Part shown: positions 55,639 to 63,932 of the stretch, one piece after another
Layout of the letters: every line of letters starts with the position of its first letter
How positions within the stretch are numbered: position 1 is the first letter of the stretch
Assembly (NCBI RefSeq): GCF_030010375.1
Contig: NZ_JASCRY010000002.1
Coordinates: forward strand, 372,001 to 436,000
Reading direction: 5' to 3'
Length of the DNA stretch: 64,000 nucleotides
Source of the DNA: Flavobacterium yafengii
GTDB taxonomy: Bacteria > Bacteroidota > Bacteroidia > Flavobacteriales > Flavobacteriaceae
Position numbers and translations under genes: made by a program
Notes under the pieces: model-generated
Databases searched by the model: none
Seen by the model: the letters and a program-made list of their open reading frames with translations, nothing else
What the model was told of the DNA's origin: nothing

Positions 55639-56907
55639 ATGAAAAGTAAATATGTATTACTAGCATCAGCATTATTGATATCAGTAGCTACTTTTGCTCA
55701 AAAAGATCAAATTAAAGCCGCTGAAAAAGCGCTAAAAGCTGGTAAGTCTCAAGAAGCCGTAACCATTTTGATGGAAGCGGAATCTTTAATAGCGAATGCT
55801 CCAGATGCTGAAAAAGCACAGTTTTTCTTTGTAAAAGGAAATTCTTTATTGGATTTAGCTAACAAGAATGTTGATACTAATACAAATCTTTCGCTTGCTG
55901 CAAAAGCATATCAAGATTTGATTGCTGCTGAGAAAGCTTCTGGGAAAGTAAAATTTTCAACTCAAGCTGCAACTTCAATTACTGACATTAAATTCAAATT
56001 GATTAACGGTGCAATTGCTGATTCAAAAGTAGATAAGCATGCTGATAGTGCTAAAAAATTATATGATGCTTATTTGTTAGATAGAAAAGACACTATCAAT
56101 TTATACTACGCAGCTTCTACTTATGTAAATGCTAAAGATTATGATGCGGCGCTTAAGTTGTATGATGATTTGAAAAACTTAAACTATTCTGGAAAAGGAA
56201 CTAGCTATTTTGCAGTTAATAAATTAACTAGTCAAGAAGACTTTTTTACGACACTTCAAGAAAGAGACAGAATGGTGAAGTTAGGAACACATGAAAAGCC
56301 AAGAACTGAAGTTATTCCTTCTAAAAGAGGTGAGATTTATAAAAATATGGCTTTGATTTTAGTTGAAAAAGGTAAAACTGAAGAAGCTAAAAAAGCAATT
56401 TCAGAAGCAAGAATAGCAAACCCGGAAGATACTTCGTTGACTTTAACGGAAGCTAATCTTTATTTGGAAACAAAAGATTTCGATATGTATAAAAAATTAA
56501 TAGCTGAAGTATTGGAAAAAAATCCAAATGACGCTGATTTGATTTTTAACTTGGGAGTGTTAAGTGCAAATGCTAAGAATGTTGCAGATGCTGAAAAATA
56601 TTACAAAAGAGTTATAGAAATTAACCCAAAATATATTAATGGGTATATTAATTTAGCTGCATTGAAATTAGAAAATGAGAAAGCAATCATTGATGAAATG
56701 AACAAGCTTGGAACATCTACTAAGGATATGAAGCGTTATGATGAATTGAAAAAGAAAAGAGAAGAGCTTTTTAAAGCAACAATTCCTTATCTTGAAAAAG
56801 CGGTTGAACTAGACCCTAAAAATGTGGATGTTTCTAAGACTCTTTTAGGAGTTTACAGCGCATTAGAAATGACTGCTGAATACAAAGCATTGAAAGCAAA
56901 GATGTAA
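55639..56907 (+). CDS. secreted tetratricopeptide-repeat protein
   Basis: A 422-residue protein with a signal peptide (MKSKYVLLASALLISVATFAQ). Several degenerate TPR motifs follow, for example AAEKALKAGKSQEAVTILME near residue 30, and LILVEKGKTEEAKKAISEAR, LIFNLGVLSANAKNVADAEKYYKRVIEINP, ATIPYLEKAVELDP in the second half. Such proteins act as scaffolds in the periplasm; no partner is evident. It follows gyrA by 49 bases and probably reads through from it or has its own promoter. Ends at a bidirectional terminator. Confidence 0.8.
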   Translation: MKSKYVLLASALLISVATFAQKDQIKAAEKALKAGKSQEAVTILMEAESLIANAPDAEKAQFFFVKGNSLLDLANKNVDTNTNLSLAAKAYQDLIAAEKASGKVKFSTQAATSITDIKFKLINGAIADSKVDKHADSAKKLYDAYLLDRKDTINLYYAASTYVNAKDYDAALKLYDDLKNLNYSGKGTSYFAVNKLTSQEDFFTTLQERDRMVKLGTHEKPRTEVIPSKRGEIYKNMALILVEKGKTEEAKKAISEARIANPEDTSLTLTEANLYLETKDFDMYKKLIAEVLEKNPNDADLIFNLGVLSANAKNVADAEKYYKRVIEINPKYINGYINLAALKLENEKAIIDEMNKLGTSTKDMKRYDELKKKREELFKATIPYLEKAVELDPKNVDVSKTLLGVYSALEMTAEYKALKAKM

Positions 56908-56923
56908 TGCGAATTACTTAAAT

Positions 56924-56958
56924 AAAAAACCCTGTCTAAGTTTTAGACAGGGTTTTTT
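56924..56958. terminator. bidirectional intrinsic terminator
   Basis: 16-bp stem with ACCCTGTCTAA / TTAGACAGGGT core, 3-base loop and T9 run; between the TPR and NlpC/P60 genes. Confidence 0.9.
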
Positions 56959-56959
56959 T

Positions 56960-57721
56960 TTATACTATTTTTTTGATAACTCTTAATTTGTGAGTATGCT
57001 TGTTTGTCTCAGCATTAAATATTCCTAAATGATCAATGCGGTCAATTCGTACTTTTCCACTGGCATGAATGATGTAATTATCAGCCATTATAATTCCTAC
57101 ATGAATGATGTTACCTTCGTCATTGTCAAAAAAGGCTAAGTCTCCAGGTTCGCTTTCTTCAATAAAACTTAAAGCTTCTCCTTGTGTTGATTGTTGAGAG
57201 GCGTCCCGTAATAATTTGTAGCCATTGAGTTTGTATACCATTTGAGTAAATCCGGAACAATCAATACCAAAAGGAGTTTTTCCTCCCCAAAGATAAGGAG
57301 CGTTCAAATACATAAAGGCAGTATTTATTAAGCTTTCTTTGCTTTTCTCTCCACTGGTTTTTGTTCCTTCAAAATCAAAATTCGAAATATTTATCTCATT
57401 ATGATGTATAAAAGATACCGAAGAGCCAAGTGGGATAGGTATTAATACATTATTTGGTGCAGTAATATATTCTATTAAGTCAGCATTTAAAATGATAGCT
57501 TCAGAAGATAGTTGCTTAAAACTGGCTTCGGAAATAAGTTGTAATTGTTTAGAATCTATCCAACCTTCGTAATCATCATATTGCATTCTGATTTTGGACC
57601 ATTGTTTCAATTGTTCTAAAATTTCAAAATGTTCACCAAATAAAACTTGAGAAACGATTTCACTTCTGTCACTGGGTTCAAAGCGAAGTGGGATTATGGC
57701 TAGATTACAAATTCCGAACAT
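56960..57721 (-). CDS. NlpC/P60 peptidoglycan hydrolase with SH3 domains
   Basis: A 253-residue protein. Residues 1-120 hold two SH3-like segments (IIPLRFEPSDRSEIVSQVLF, WSKIRMQYDDYEGWIDSKQL). The C-terminal NlpC/P60 domain has the catalytic cysteine in FGIDCSGFTQMVYKL and histidine in IIHVGIIMADNYIIHASG. It should cleave gamma-D-glutamyl-diamino acid bonds in peptidoglycan stems. No signal peptide is obvious at this start, a common situation for Bacteroidota C40 peptidases of this layout. Convergent to the TPR gene. Confidence 0.85.
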   Translation of the reverse strand: MFGICNLAIIPLRFEPSDRSEIVSQVLFGEHFEILEQLKQWSKIRMQYDDYEGWIDSKQLQLISEASFKQLSSEAIILNADLIEYITAPNNVLIPIPLGSSVSFIHHNEINISNFDFEGTKTSGEKSKESLINTAFMYLNAPYLWGGKTPFGIDCSGFTQMVYKLNGYKLLRDASQQSTQGEALSFIEESEPGDLAFFDNDEGNIIHVGIIMADNYIIHASGKVRIDRIDHLGIFNAETNKHTHKLRVIKKIV

Positions 57722-57745
57722 TTAGGTTCTTTTATGAGTTAAGAA

Positions 57746-57782
57746 TTAAGAGTTACAGGTTTTTCAAGCCTATAACTCTTAA
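57746..57782 (-). terminator. hairpin after the thiolase gene
   Basis: Outer stem TTAAGAGTTA / TAACTCTTAA with inner AGG/CCT pairing, 11 bases past the thiolase stop. No long T-run. Confidence 0.5.
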
Positions 57783-57793
57783 CATATAATTAT

Positions 57794-58972
57794 TTAAGCT
57801 CTTTCAATTACAATTGCTGAAGCACCGCCACCGCCATTGCAAATTGCAGCAGCACCAATTTTAGCATTGTTTTGTTCTAAAACATTTAATAATGTAACAA
57901 TGATTCTAACCCCTGAACAACCAAGAGGATGTCCTAAAGATACAGCACCACCATTTACATTTACTTTGTTATCTTTTAATCCAAGAATTTTCGAATTGGC
58001 TAAACCGACTACGGCAAATGCTTCATTGAATTCAAAATAATCTACATCATTGATTGTTATTCCAGCTTTTTTCAATGCTTTAGGGATTGCTTTTGCTGGA
58101 CTAGTAGTAAACCATTTAGGTTCTTGGGCTGCATCGGCATATCCGTTGATGTAAGCTAAAGGTTTTAGTCCTAAAGCGATTGCTTTTTCCTCACTCATTA
58201 ATATTACTGCCGCTGCACCGTCGTTTATTGTTGACGCATTGGCTGCAGTTACAGTTCCATCTTTTGTAAAAACAGCATTTAATGATGGTATTTTATCTAA
58301 TTTCACATTCGTGAATTCTTCATCTCTAGAAACAATGATAGGATCTCCTTTTCTTTGCGGAACAGGAACAGGAACAACTTCATTGTCAAATTTTCCAGAA
58401 TCCCATGCTTTTGCACTGCGCTCATACGATTGAATTGCGAAGTTATCTTGATCTTCACGGGAGAAATTATATTCTGTAGCACATAAGTCAGCACACACTC
58501 CCATAGCGCTGTTATCGTAAGCATCAGTAAGCCCGTCTTTCTGCATTCCGTCAATCATGGTTGCAGGGCCAAATTTAGTTCCATTTCTTAAATTCATGTA
58601 GTGTGGAATCAAACTCATGTTTTCCATTCCTCCGGCAACTACAATTTCGGCATCACCGCACTGAATAGCTTGCGCGCCTAACATAACCGCTTTCATTCCT
58701 GAAGCGCATACTTTATTTATTGTGGTGCAGGCAACTGAATTTGGTAAACCGGCAAATAGTGCAGCTTGTCTGGCAGGAGCTTGTCCTACACCGGCTTGAA
58801 CTACATTGCCCATGAATACTTCATCAATTAAATTTGGATCTAACTTTATTTTATCTAAAGCACCTTTAATAGCGATTGCTCCTAATTTCGGAGCAGTAAC
58901 TGTAGATAATCCCCCCATAAAACTTCCGATAGGTGTCCTAACGGCAGAAACGATAACAACTCTTTTGTTCAT
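57794..58972 (-). CDS. acetyl-CoA C-acyltransferase (thiolase)
   Basis: A 392-residue thiolase. The acyl-binding cysteine is in TTINKVCASGMKAVML, the second catalytic set is in FEFNEAFAVV and the third in GGAVSLGHPLGCSGVRI, where the final cysteine and GHP are typical. It either condenses two acetyl-CoA (acetoacetyl-CoA route) or performs the last step of beta-oxidation; the sequence does not decide. Monocistronic with a good promoter (59000-59029). Confidence 0.9.
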   Translation of the reverse strand: MNKRVVIVSAVRTPIGSFMGGLSTVTAPKLGAIAIKGALDKIKLDPNLIDEVFMGNVVQAGVGQAPARQAALFAGLPNSVACTTINKVCASGMKAVMLGAQAIQCGDAEIVVAGGMENMSLIPHYMNLRNGTKFGPATMIDGMQKDGLTDAYDNSAMGVCADLCATEYNFSREDQDNFAIQSYERSAKAWDSGKFDNEVVPVPVPQRKGDPIIVSRDEEFTNVKLDKIPSLNAVFTKDGTVTAANASTINDGAAAVILMSEEKAIALGLKPLAYINGYADAAQEPKWFTTSPAKAIPKALKKAGITINDVDYFEFNEAFAVVGLANSKILGLKDNKVNVNGGAVSLGHPLGCSGVRIIVTLLNVLEQNNAKIGAAAICNGGGGASAIVIERA

Positions 58973-58999
58973 GACTTTTTATAATGTTGGTTTATGTAG

Positions 59000-59029
59000 C
59001 AAATTTAATCTTTTTTAAACAATTTCAAA
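59000..59029 (-). promoter_or_regulatory. promoter of the thiolase gene
   Basis: Minus strand: TTTG, 18-base spacer, TAAATTTG; 28 bases upstream of the ATG. Confidence 0.65.
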
Positions 59030-59138
59030 TTTTGATTTTGGCATTATCTTTTTTTAAATTTATTTCTATTCTATATATTTGATTGTGAAGTGTTTTTGTA
59101 AAAATGATAAAAAATATTAAAAAAAAGGTCCTAAATAG

Positions 59139-59169
59139 TTGTGAGAAACGTAAAGATGTCTTAAATTTG
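59139..59169 (+). promoter_or_regulatory. promoter of the tRNA cluster
   Basis: TTG at 59139-59141, 20-base spacer and TAAATTTG at 59162-59169, 34 bases before tRNA-Ser. Confidence 0.6.
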
Positions 59170-59202
59170 CAACCGCAAAACAGGACACGTTTCTTTGAGC
59201 TT

Positions 59203-59286
59203 GGAGGGGTGCCAGAGTGGTAATGGAGCAGTTTGCTAAACTGTCATCGAGTAATCGGTGCCAGGGTTCGAGTCCCTGTCCCTCCG
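59203..59286 (+). tRNA. tRNA-Ser(GCT)
   Basis: Acceptor GGAGGGG pairs with TCCCTCC at 59279-59285, discriminator G at 59286. The anticodon loop TTGCTAA gives GCT, reading AGC/AGU. A long variable arm (class II) lies between the anticodon arm and the CAGGGTTCGAGTCCCTG T-arm. CCA is not encoded. Confidence 0.95.
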
Positions 59287-59304
59287 CTTTATAATTTTGC
59301 TTTT

Positions 59305-59379
59305 CGGGGTGTAGCGTAGCTCGGTTATCGCGCCTGCTTTGGGAGCAGGAGGCCGCAGGTTCGAATCCTGCCACCCCGA
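59305..59379 (+). tRNA. tRNA-Pro(TGG)
   Basis: Acceptor CGGGGTG pairs with CACCCCG; anticodon loop TTTGGGA gives TGG, reading CCN. T-arm GCAGGTTCGAATCCTGC. Eighteen bases after tRNA-Ser in the same transcript. Confidence 0.95.
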
Positions 59380-59404
59380 CTAATTTTTACTCTGTTTATT
59401 ACTA

Positions 59405-59429
59405 CAGAGCACCTGCTTTCTAAGCAGAC
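59405..59429 (+). pseudogene. tRNA-Arg fragment (anticodon arm)
   Basis: AGAGCACCTGC, T, TTCTAAGCAG, A, C matches the D-arm end and anticodon arm of the intact tRNA-Arg 60 bases downstream with two changes (T for C, A for G). Neither acceptor nor T-arm is present. It looks like a decayed duplicate or an integration scar. Confidence 0.65.
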
Positions 59430-59446
59430 TCAAAATAATGATAAAT

Positions 59447-59520
<74 letters not shown>

Positions 59521-59524
59521 CAAC

Positions 59525-59552
59525 AAAACCCACTGTATTCAGTGGTTTTTTT
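59525..59552 (+). terminator. terminator of the tRNA cluster
   Basis: CCACTG-TATT-CAGTGG stem, with flanking A/T pairs and a T7 run. Confidence 0.78.
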
Positions 59553-59642
59553 GCGTTCAATGATTTTTGTATTTCTTAATTTCCTACATTTACAACAACA
59601 AAACGCAACATTTTAATACATTTTCACGAACAAATCACAAAC

Positions 59643-60000
59643 ATGAAAATTGAGCTTATCACTTCCCGTAAAGAATCTCCTGAAGGGTTTTCTTATGGTG
59701 GTGGAAATTGCGCACCAAAATAAACGTAAATCCAAAACGATTGCTTTTTGTGCGGCTAATCATTTTATCCGGGGAGAAAAAATGATTTCAAGTAAGCATC
59801 CGGATTATGATGTTTTAGATCCTATTATTATGGAGTTGAAAATTCGTGCGCGCAAATTGATTTTGAGTGGTGTAACTTATGTTGAAAAAACATATCAGGA
59901 TATGTTCGCAATGGATTTTTCGCAAATTGGATTTTTAGATTATGCTAACAAATTGATTGTTGAGATGAAAAGCGTTGCTGAAAATGTGGAAAACCTATGA
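59643..60000 (+). pseudogene. frameshifted N-terminal fragment of a phage-type tyrosine integrase
   Basis: Frame 1 from 59643 reads MKIELITSRKESPEGFSYG and stops at TAA (59721-59723); the +1 frame from about 59698 continues VVEIAHQNKRKSKTIAFC, then AANHFIRGEKMISSKHPDYD, and ends at 60000. Joined they look like the N-terminal arm-binding and SAM-like part of flavobacterial site-specific integrases. An extra G in the GGTGGTGG run (near 59696-59703) explains the shift. The catalytic R-H-R-Y domain is entirely missing, so it is inactive. It lies right after tRNA-Arg, a classic integration target, and its TGA overlaps the next ATG (ATGA at 59997-60000). Confidence 0.6.
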
Positions 60001-60230
60001 CTTTAATATCTCACAGATTTAAACCGCCTAAAAAAACCGAAAACAAGAAATGGGAAACCGTCAAATTTCTAATTGAACAGGGTTTTTACTATCAACATAT
60101 TTATGAAAATGTTGAAGTTAAAAAAAGTGGAATCATAGTTTATGAAAATTATGTACAATATCCTGAAAACATAAAAGAAGCAAAAGAGTTTGTCGAAAAG
60201 TATAAAGAACAAGCTCAAAAAGTTGAATAG
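59997..60230 (+). CDS. 77-residue protein of unknown function
   Basis: A lysine-rich soluble protein starting MTLISHRFKPPKKTENKKWE with a likely beta-hairpin (FLIEQGFYYQHIYENVEVKKS) and a helical C-terminus (KEAKEFVEKYKEQAQKVE). Not recognised. The start overlaps the integrase remnant by ATGA, and an attC-like palindrome follows its stop by about 28 bases, so it may be a cassette-borne gene or a passenger. Confidence 0.45.
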   Translation: MTLISHRFKPPKKTENKKWETVKFLIEQGFYYQHIYENVEVKKSGIIVYENYVQYPENIKEAKEFVEKYKEQAQKVE

Positions 60231-60251
60231 AAAATGATTGCTTTAAAAAAA

Positions 60252-60392
60252 GCCGAACGCATAACAGCTACTACAACGGATTTGGGCAATTGGCTTAATG
60301 GGAAGTTGGTTTTGTATTTGGCAGATTTGGCAAATCCGAATAATGGACTTAATTTAATCCCAAACCCGCTGTAGTACCGAACGTTAGCAAAT
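60252..60392 (+). repeat. attC-like imperfect palindrome (complete copy)
   Basis: Boxes GCATAAC (60259-60265) and GTTAGCA (60383-60389) flank an 18-base outer stem, TACTACAACGGATTTGGG (60269-60286) with its partner at 60359-60376; 16 of 18 pairs form. A 72-base interior separates the arms; total box-to-box length 131 bp, within the range of attC sites. CCGAACG occurs just outside each end. The boxes deviate from the RYYYAAC/GTTRRRY consensus at one or two bases, so attC identity is tentative; a MITE-like palindrome is the alternative. Confidence 0.5.
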
Positions 60393-60418
60393 ATTGACTA
60401 AAACCTAAACAGAAAAAT

Positions 60419-60793
60419 ATGAGAACACTATATATTTTTATATTAATAATGATTTCGAGTTTTGCCAAATCACAAACTTTAACTTGTGTCGATTTTAAAA
60501 TTGGTACATTTAAGATAGAATGTATTAACTATAAACTTCCAATTACAACTCTGACTAGAACGGAAAAAAATCAAAAAGAATCTACTGATGGTTTAAACGA
60601 GTTGGAAGGAACAGTCGAATGGAAATCGGAATGCAATTATGAATTAATATATTTAAAAGCTTCACCAGAAATGAATGGAAAAAAAGTTAGCGTTGAAATA
60701 ATCAAAATAGAAGGACTAAAAGCTATTTGTAGTTCTACTTTTGAAGGTATGCCTGGAGTCGTGCTAGATTTTGAAATGGTGAAGCTAAAATAG
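60419..60793 (+). CDS. small secreted protein, flavobacterial 'C-x-x-FK-x-G' family
   Basis: A 124-residue protein with a signal peptide (MRTLYIFILIMISSFAKSQ). The mature part, TCVDFKIGTFKIE, then TRTEKNQKE and VEWKSECNYELIY, resembles a Bacteroidota family of small secreted or lipoprotein-like proteins often mislabelled as DNA topoisomerase IV. No lipobox here. The function is unknown. It sits between two copies of the palindromic repeat, as a gene cassette would. Confidence 0.6.
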   Translation: MRTLYIFILIMISSFAKSQTLTCVDFKIGTFKIECINYKLPITTLTRTEKNQKESTDGLNELEGTVEWKSECNYELIYLKASPEMNGKKVSVEIIKIEGLKAICSSTFEGMPGVVLDFEMVKLK

Positions 60794-60800
60794 CAACCTC

Positions 60801-60885
60801 TGTTAACAGCTACTACAACTGATTTGGGCATTGGGCTTAATGGAAAGATGGTTTTGTATTTGAGATGAATTGTCAAATCCTCTAG
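60801..60885 (+). repeat. attC-like palindrome, truncated second copy
   Basis: AACAGCTACTACAAC, then TGATTTGGGCATTGGGCTTA and GGTTTTGTATTTG repeat 60263-60320 with scattered changes. The right arm and GTTAGC box of the first copy are absent, so it cannot fold into the same stem. Confidence 0.6.
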
Positions 60886-61021
60886 CTACCGATAGTGTAT
60901 CGCTCGTGAACACTCTCAAAAGTAAATAACTATAAATTCTATTAGACTGCGCTCGCAATTAAGAAAGTTATCTAACACAACACTAAAACAGCAGTATTAA
61001 ATTGCCTGATGCCATAAAAAA

Positions 61022-61047
61022 AACCCGAAAGTTTTACTTTCGGGGTT
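61022..61047 (-). terminator. intrinsic terminator of the araA-galM operon
   Basis: Minus strand: CCGAAAG-TAAAA-CTTTCGG with a T8 run. It lies 84 bases past the galM stop. Confidence 0.8.
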
Positions 61048-61130
61048 ACTAACTAGTTCCATATTTAAACCAAACCATTCAACTTATTTATGGGAATAGA
61101 AACTAATCTATTAAATTAGTTAGTGTATTG

Positions 61131-62312
61131 TTATTTAACAGAGAATTTAAAGCTTGTTTTTGTTTTATAATTCTCACCTGGATTCAAAACCGTAGTTGGA
61201 AAATCTTTTTGATTTGGAGAATCTGGATAGTGTTGTGTTTCTAAACAAAAACCAGTTCTGCGAGTATACGTTCCGCCATTTCTCATGGGTAAAGTACCGT
61301 CTAAGAAGTTTCCGGAATAAAACTGTATTCCCGGTTGGTCCGTGTACACTTCCAATAATCTTCCGCTTCCTGCATCATAAGCCGAGGCCGCAAAGCGCTC
61401 TCCTTTGTCTTGATTGTTAAGAACCCAGCAATGGTCGTAACCCAATCCGTTTTTCAATTGTTCGTCTTTGGCTTCGATTTGTGCACCCACTTTTTTCGCT
61501 TTTCTGAAATCGAAAGGTGTATTGGTTACATCTGTCAATTTTCCTGTTGGAATAAGTGTTGCTGCAACTGGAACTAATTTATCTGCATCGATTGTGATTT
61601 CATGATCTAAAATTGGTTTAGAAAAATCAGAAGACAAGTTGAAATACGAATGTTGTGTTAAGTTCACCACCGTTTTCTTATCGGTTGTTGCTTCATAAAC
61701 CACGTCCAATGAGTTGTCATTGTTCAACGTGTAGGTTACAAAAACAGTTAGGTTTCCAGGATATCCTTCTTCCATGTCTTTACTCACATACTTCAATTTT
61801 AGCGAAGCATTGTCTCCGGATTTTGCTTCTTCGGCAGTCCAAACCACTCTGTGAAAACCTTCCGGTCCTCCGTGTAAAGCATTAGGATCGTTGTTGATGG
61901 CCAAAGCATATTCTTTTCCGTCCAAAGTAAATTTTCCCTTTGCAATTCGGTTTCCGTATCTTCCGATAAGGGCTCCAAAATACGGATTTGGTTTCATGTA
62001 TTGTTCCAATGAATTAAAACCAAGCACTACTTCTTCTGATTTTCCGGCTTTGTTAGGCACTTTCAAAGAAGAGATAATTCCACCATAAGTGATAATATCC
62101 ACTTCCATTCCTTTTTGGTTCTTCAGTTTGTAACTGTCTATTTTTTCGCCTTTTGGAGTCGTTCCATAAGCTGATTTTTCGATAGTCACCACATCAGTAG
62201 CTTTTGCTTCTGTAACAGTTTCTTCCACTTTTTTATCGCTTTTGCATTGAATATTCATACTGGCCAAACTTACTATGGAAATTCCATAAATGCAACGTTT
62301 TAATACATTCAT
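61131..62312 (-). CDS. galM: aldose 1-epimerase (galactose mutarotase)
   Basis: A 393-residue secreted mutarotase. The N-terminus MNVLKRCIYGISIVSLASMN with Cys23 after NIQ may be a lipoprotein signal, although the -1 Gln is not ideal. The catalytic domain has ALIGRYGNRIAKGKFTLDG, NDPNALHGGPEGFHRVVW with the active-site histidine, NLTQHSYFNLS and CLETQHYPDSPNQ with the catalytic glutamate. It interconverts sugar anomers. It follows araA by 111 bases on the same strand, so it probably prepares arabinose or another aldose for use. Confidence 0.87.
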   Translation of the reverse strand: MNVLKRCIYGISIVSLASMNIQCKSDKKVEETVTEAKATDVVTIEKSAYGTTPKGEKIDSYKLKNQKGMEVDIITYGGIISSLKVPNKAGKSEEVVLGFNSLEQYMKPNPYFGALIGRYGNRIAKGKFTLDGKEYALAINNDPNALHGGPEGFHRVVWTAEEAKSGDNASLKLKYVSKDMEEGYPGNLTVFVTYTLNNDNSLDVVYEATTDKKTVVNLTQHSYFNLSSDFSKPILDHEITIDADKLVPVAATLIPTGKLTDVTNTPFDFRKAKKVGAQIEAKDEQLKNGLGYDHCWVLNNQDKGERFAASAYDAGSGRLLEVYTDQPGIQFYSGNFLDGTLPMRNGGTYTRRTGFCLETQHYPDSPNQKDFPTTVLNPGENYKTKTSFKFSVK

Positions 62313-62423
62313 AATGATTCGTTTTTTAGTTTTTTAAAAGTCTCAAAGTCGAAAGTTTAAAAATTAACTAAAACTTCAATCCTATACATTAGGACATTAA
62401 GACTTTATGACATTAGACTTAAA

Positions 62424-63932
62424 TTATAGACCGTGCTGAAACAAATGGTAATACGCTTCATTAGCATTAATTTTATCCTTAAAGTCCCTAACGGTTGTTT
62501 TCTCATCGATAACAAGCAATTCTATACCCGCAATATCGGCAAAATCTTCCATATATTCAGTTGTCAAAACCTGGCTGTATACCGTATGATGTGCTCCACC
62601 TGCTAAAATCCATGTTGTTGCAGCAATATCAAGGTCTGGTTTACAGTCCCACAAGACGCGAGCAACAGGAAGTTTAGGCAAATCGGCCATAGGTGCAACT
62701 GCTTCTACTTCGTTTACAATCAAACGGAAACGGTTACCCATATCAATCAATGAAGCATTGATAGCATTTCCAGCAGCTACATTAAATACCAAACGAACCG
62801 GATCTTCTTTTCCTCCAATGCCTAATGGGTGAACTTCACAAGAAGGCTTTGCATCGGCAATAGAAGAACAAATTTCTAGCATATGAGACCCTAAAACATA
62901 CGATTTTTGAGGCGTGAAATGATACGTATAATCTTCCATGAAAGAAGTTCCTCCTTCAAGACCTACATTCATTACTTTCATCGCACGGAGTAAAGCGGCA
63001 GTTTTCCAGTCGCCTTCTCCACCAAAACCGTATCCATCAGCCATAAGACGTTGCACAGCAATTCCCGGAAGTTGTTTTAATGAACCCAGATTTTCGAAAG
63101 TATCGGTGAAAGCACCAAAACCTCCTTCTACAAGAAATGCTCTTAATCCTATTTCTATTCGGGCAGCTTCTAGCAATGAATCTCTTTTTTCTCCTCCTTT
63201 TTGAAGGGCTGGAGCCAAAGTATAAGACGCTTCATACACTTCGACTAATGCATTCGTATCAGCATCAGAAACTTTGTCAATGTGTTTGGTAATATCTGAA
63301 GAGTCGAAACCATTTACCGAAAAACCAAAACGGATTTGGGCTTCGACTTTATCTCCTTCAGTTACTGCAACTTCACGCATGTTGTCTCCAAATCTTGCCA
63401 CTTTTAAGTTTTGGAATTCATCCCAACCTAAAACGACTCTGGACCAAATGCCTAATTTCTTTTGAACGCGTTCGTCTTCCCAATGTCCTACAACCACTTT
63501 ACGTTTTTTACGCATTCTGGACATGATAAAACCAAACTCTCTGTCTCCGTGAGCCGATTGGTTTAAATTCATAAAATCCATATCCATAGAAGCCCATGGA
63601 ATTTCAGCGTTGAACTGGGTATGTAAATGGCACAATGGTTTTTTAAGAATGTTTAATCCGCCAATCCACATTTTAGCAGGCGAAAAAGTATGCATCCAAG
63701 CAATAATACCAATACAGTTTTTGTTCGAATTGGCTTCTAAACATACATTAGTAATTTGTGCGGGTGATTTTACCACATCTTTATATACAATTTTCACTGG
63801 TATATGAGACGAAGCGTGTAACCCTTTTGCAATGTGTTGCGAATGCTCTGCTACTTTTCTTAGCGTTTCTTCGCCATATAATTCTTGGCTGCCTACTACA
63901 AACCAAACTTCTTTTTGAGATATATCTATCAT
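62424..63932 (-). CDS. araA: L-arabinose isomerase
   Basis: A 502-residue enzyme that converts L-arabinose to L-ribulose. [20 protein letters not shown] is the family start; the conserved [18 protein letters not shown] and [15 protein letters not shown] near residues 290-330 and [12 protein letters not shown] near residue 455 carry the metal and substrate ligands. Length is normal. galM lies downstream. The promoter and any AraR-like operator upstream of 63932 are cut by the window edge. Confidence 0.95.
   Translation of the reverse strand: MIDISQKEVWFVVGSQELYGEETLRKVAEHSQHIAKGLHASSHIPVKIVYKDVVKSPAQITNVCLEANSNKNCIGIIAWMHTFSPAKMWIGGLNILKKPLCHLHTQFNAEIPWASMDMDFMNLNQSAHGDREFGFIMSRMRKKRKVVVGHWEDERVQKKLGIWSRVVLGWDEFQNLKVARFGDNMREVAVTEGDKVEAQIRFGFSVNGFDSSDITKHIDKVSDADTNALVEVYEASYTLAPALQKGGEKRDSLLEAARIEIGLRAFLVEGGFGAFTDTFENLGSLKQLPGIAVQRLMADGYGFGGEGDWKTAALLRAMKVMNVGLEGGTSFMEDYTYHFTPQKSYVLGSHMLEICSSIADAKPSCEVHPLGIGGKEDPVRLVFNVAAGNAINASLIDMGNRFRLIVNEVEAVAPMADLPKLPVARVLWDCKPDLDIAATTWILAGGAHHTVYSQVLTTEYMEDFADIAGIELLVIDEKTTVRDFKDKINANEAYYHLFQHGL

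Noticed and set aside
60252..60392. Canonical integron attC site
   Set aside because: The boxes differ from RYYYAAC/GTTRRRY at key positions and no IntI is present; kept only as attC-like.
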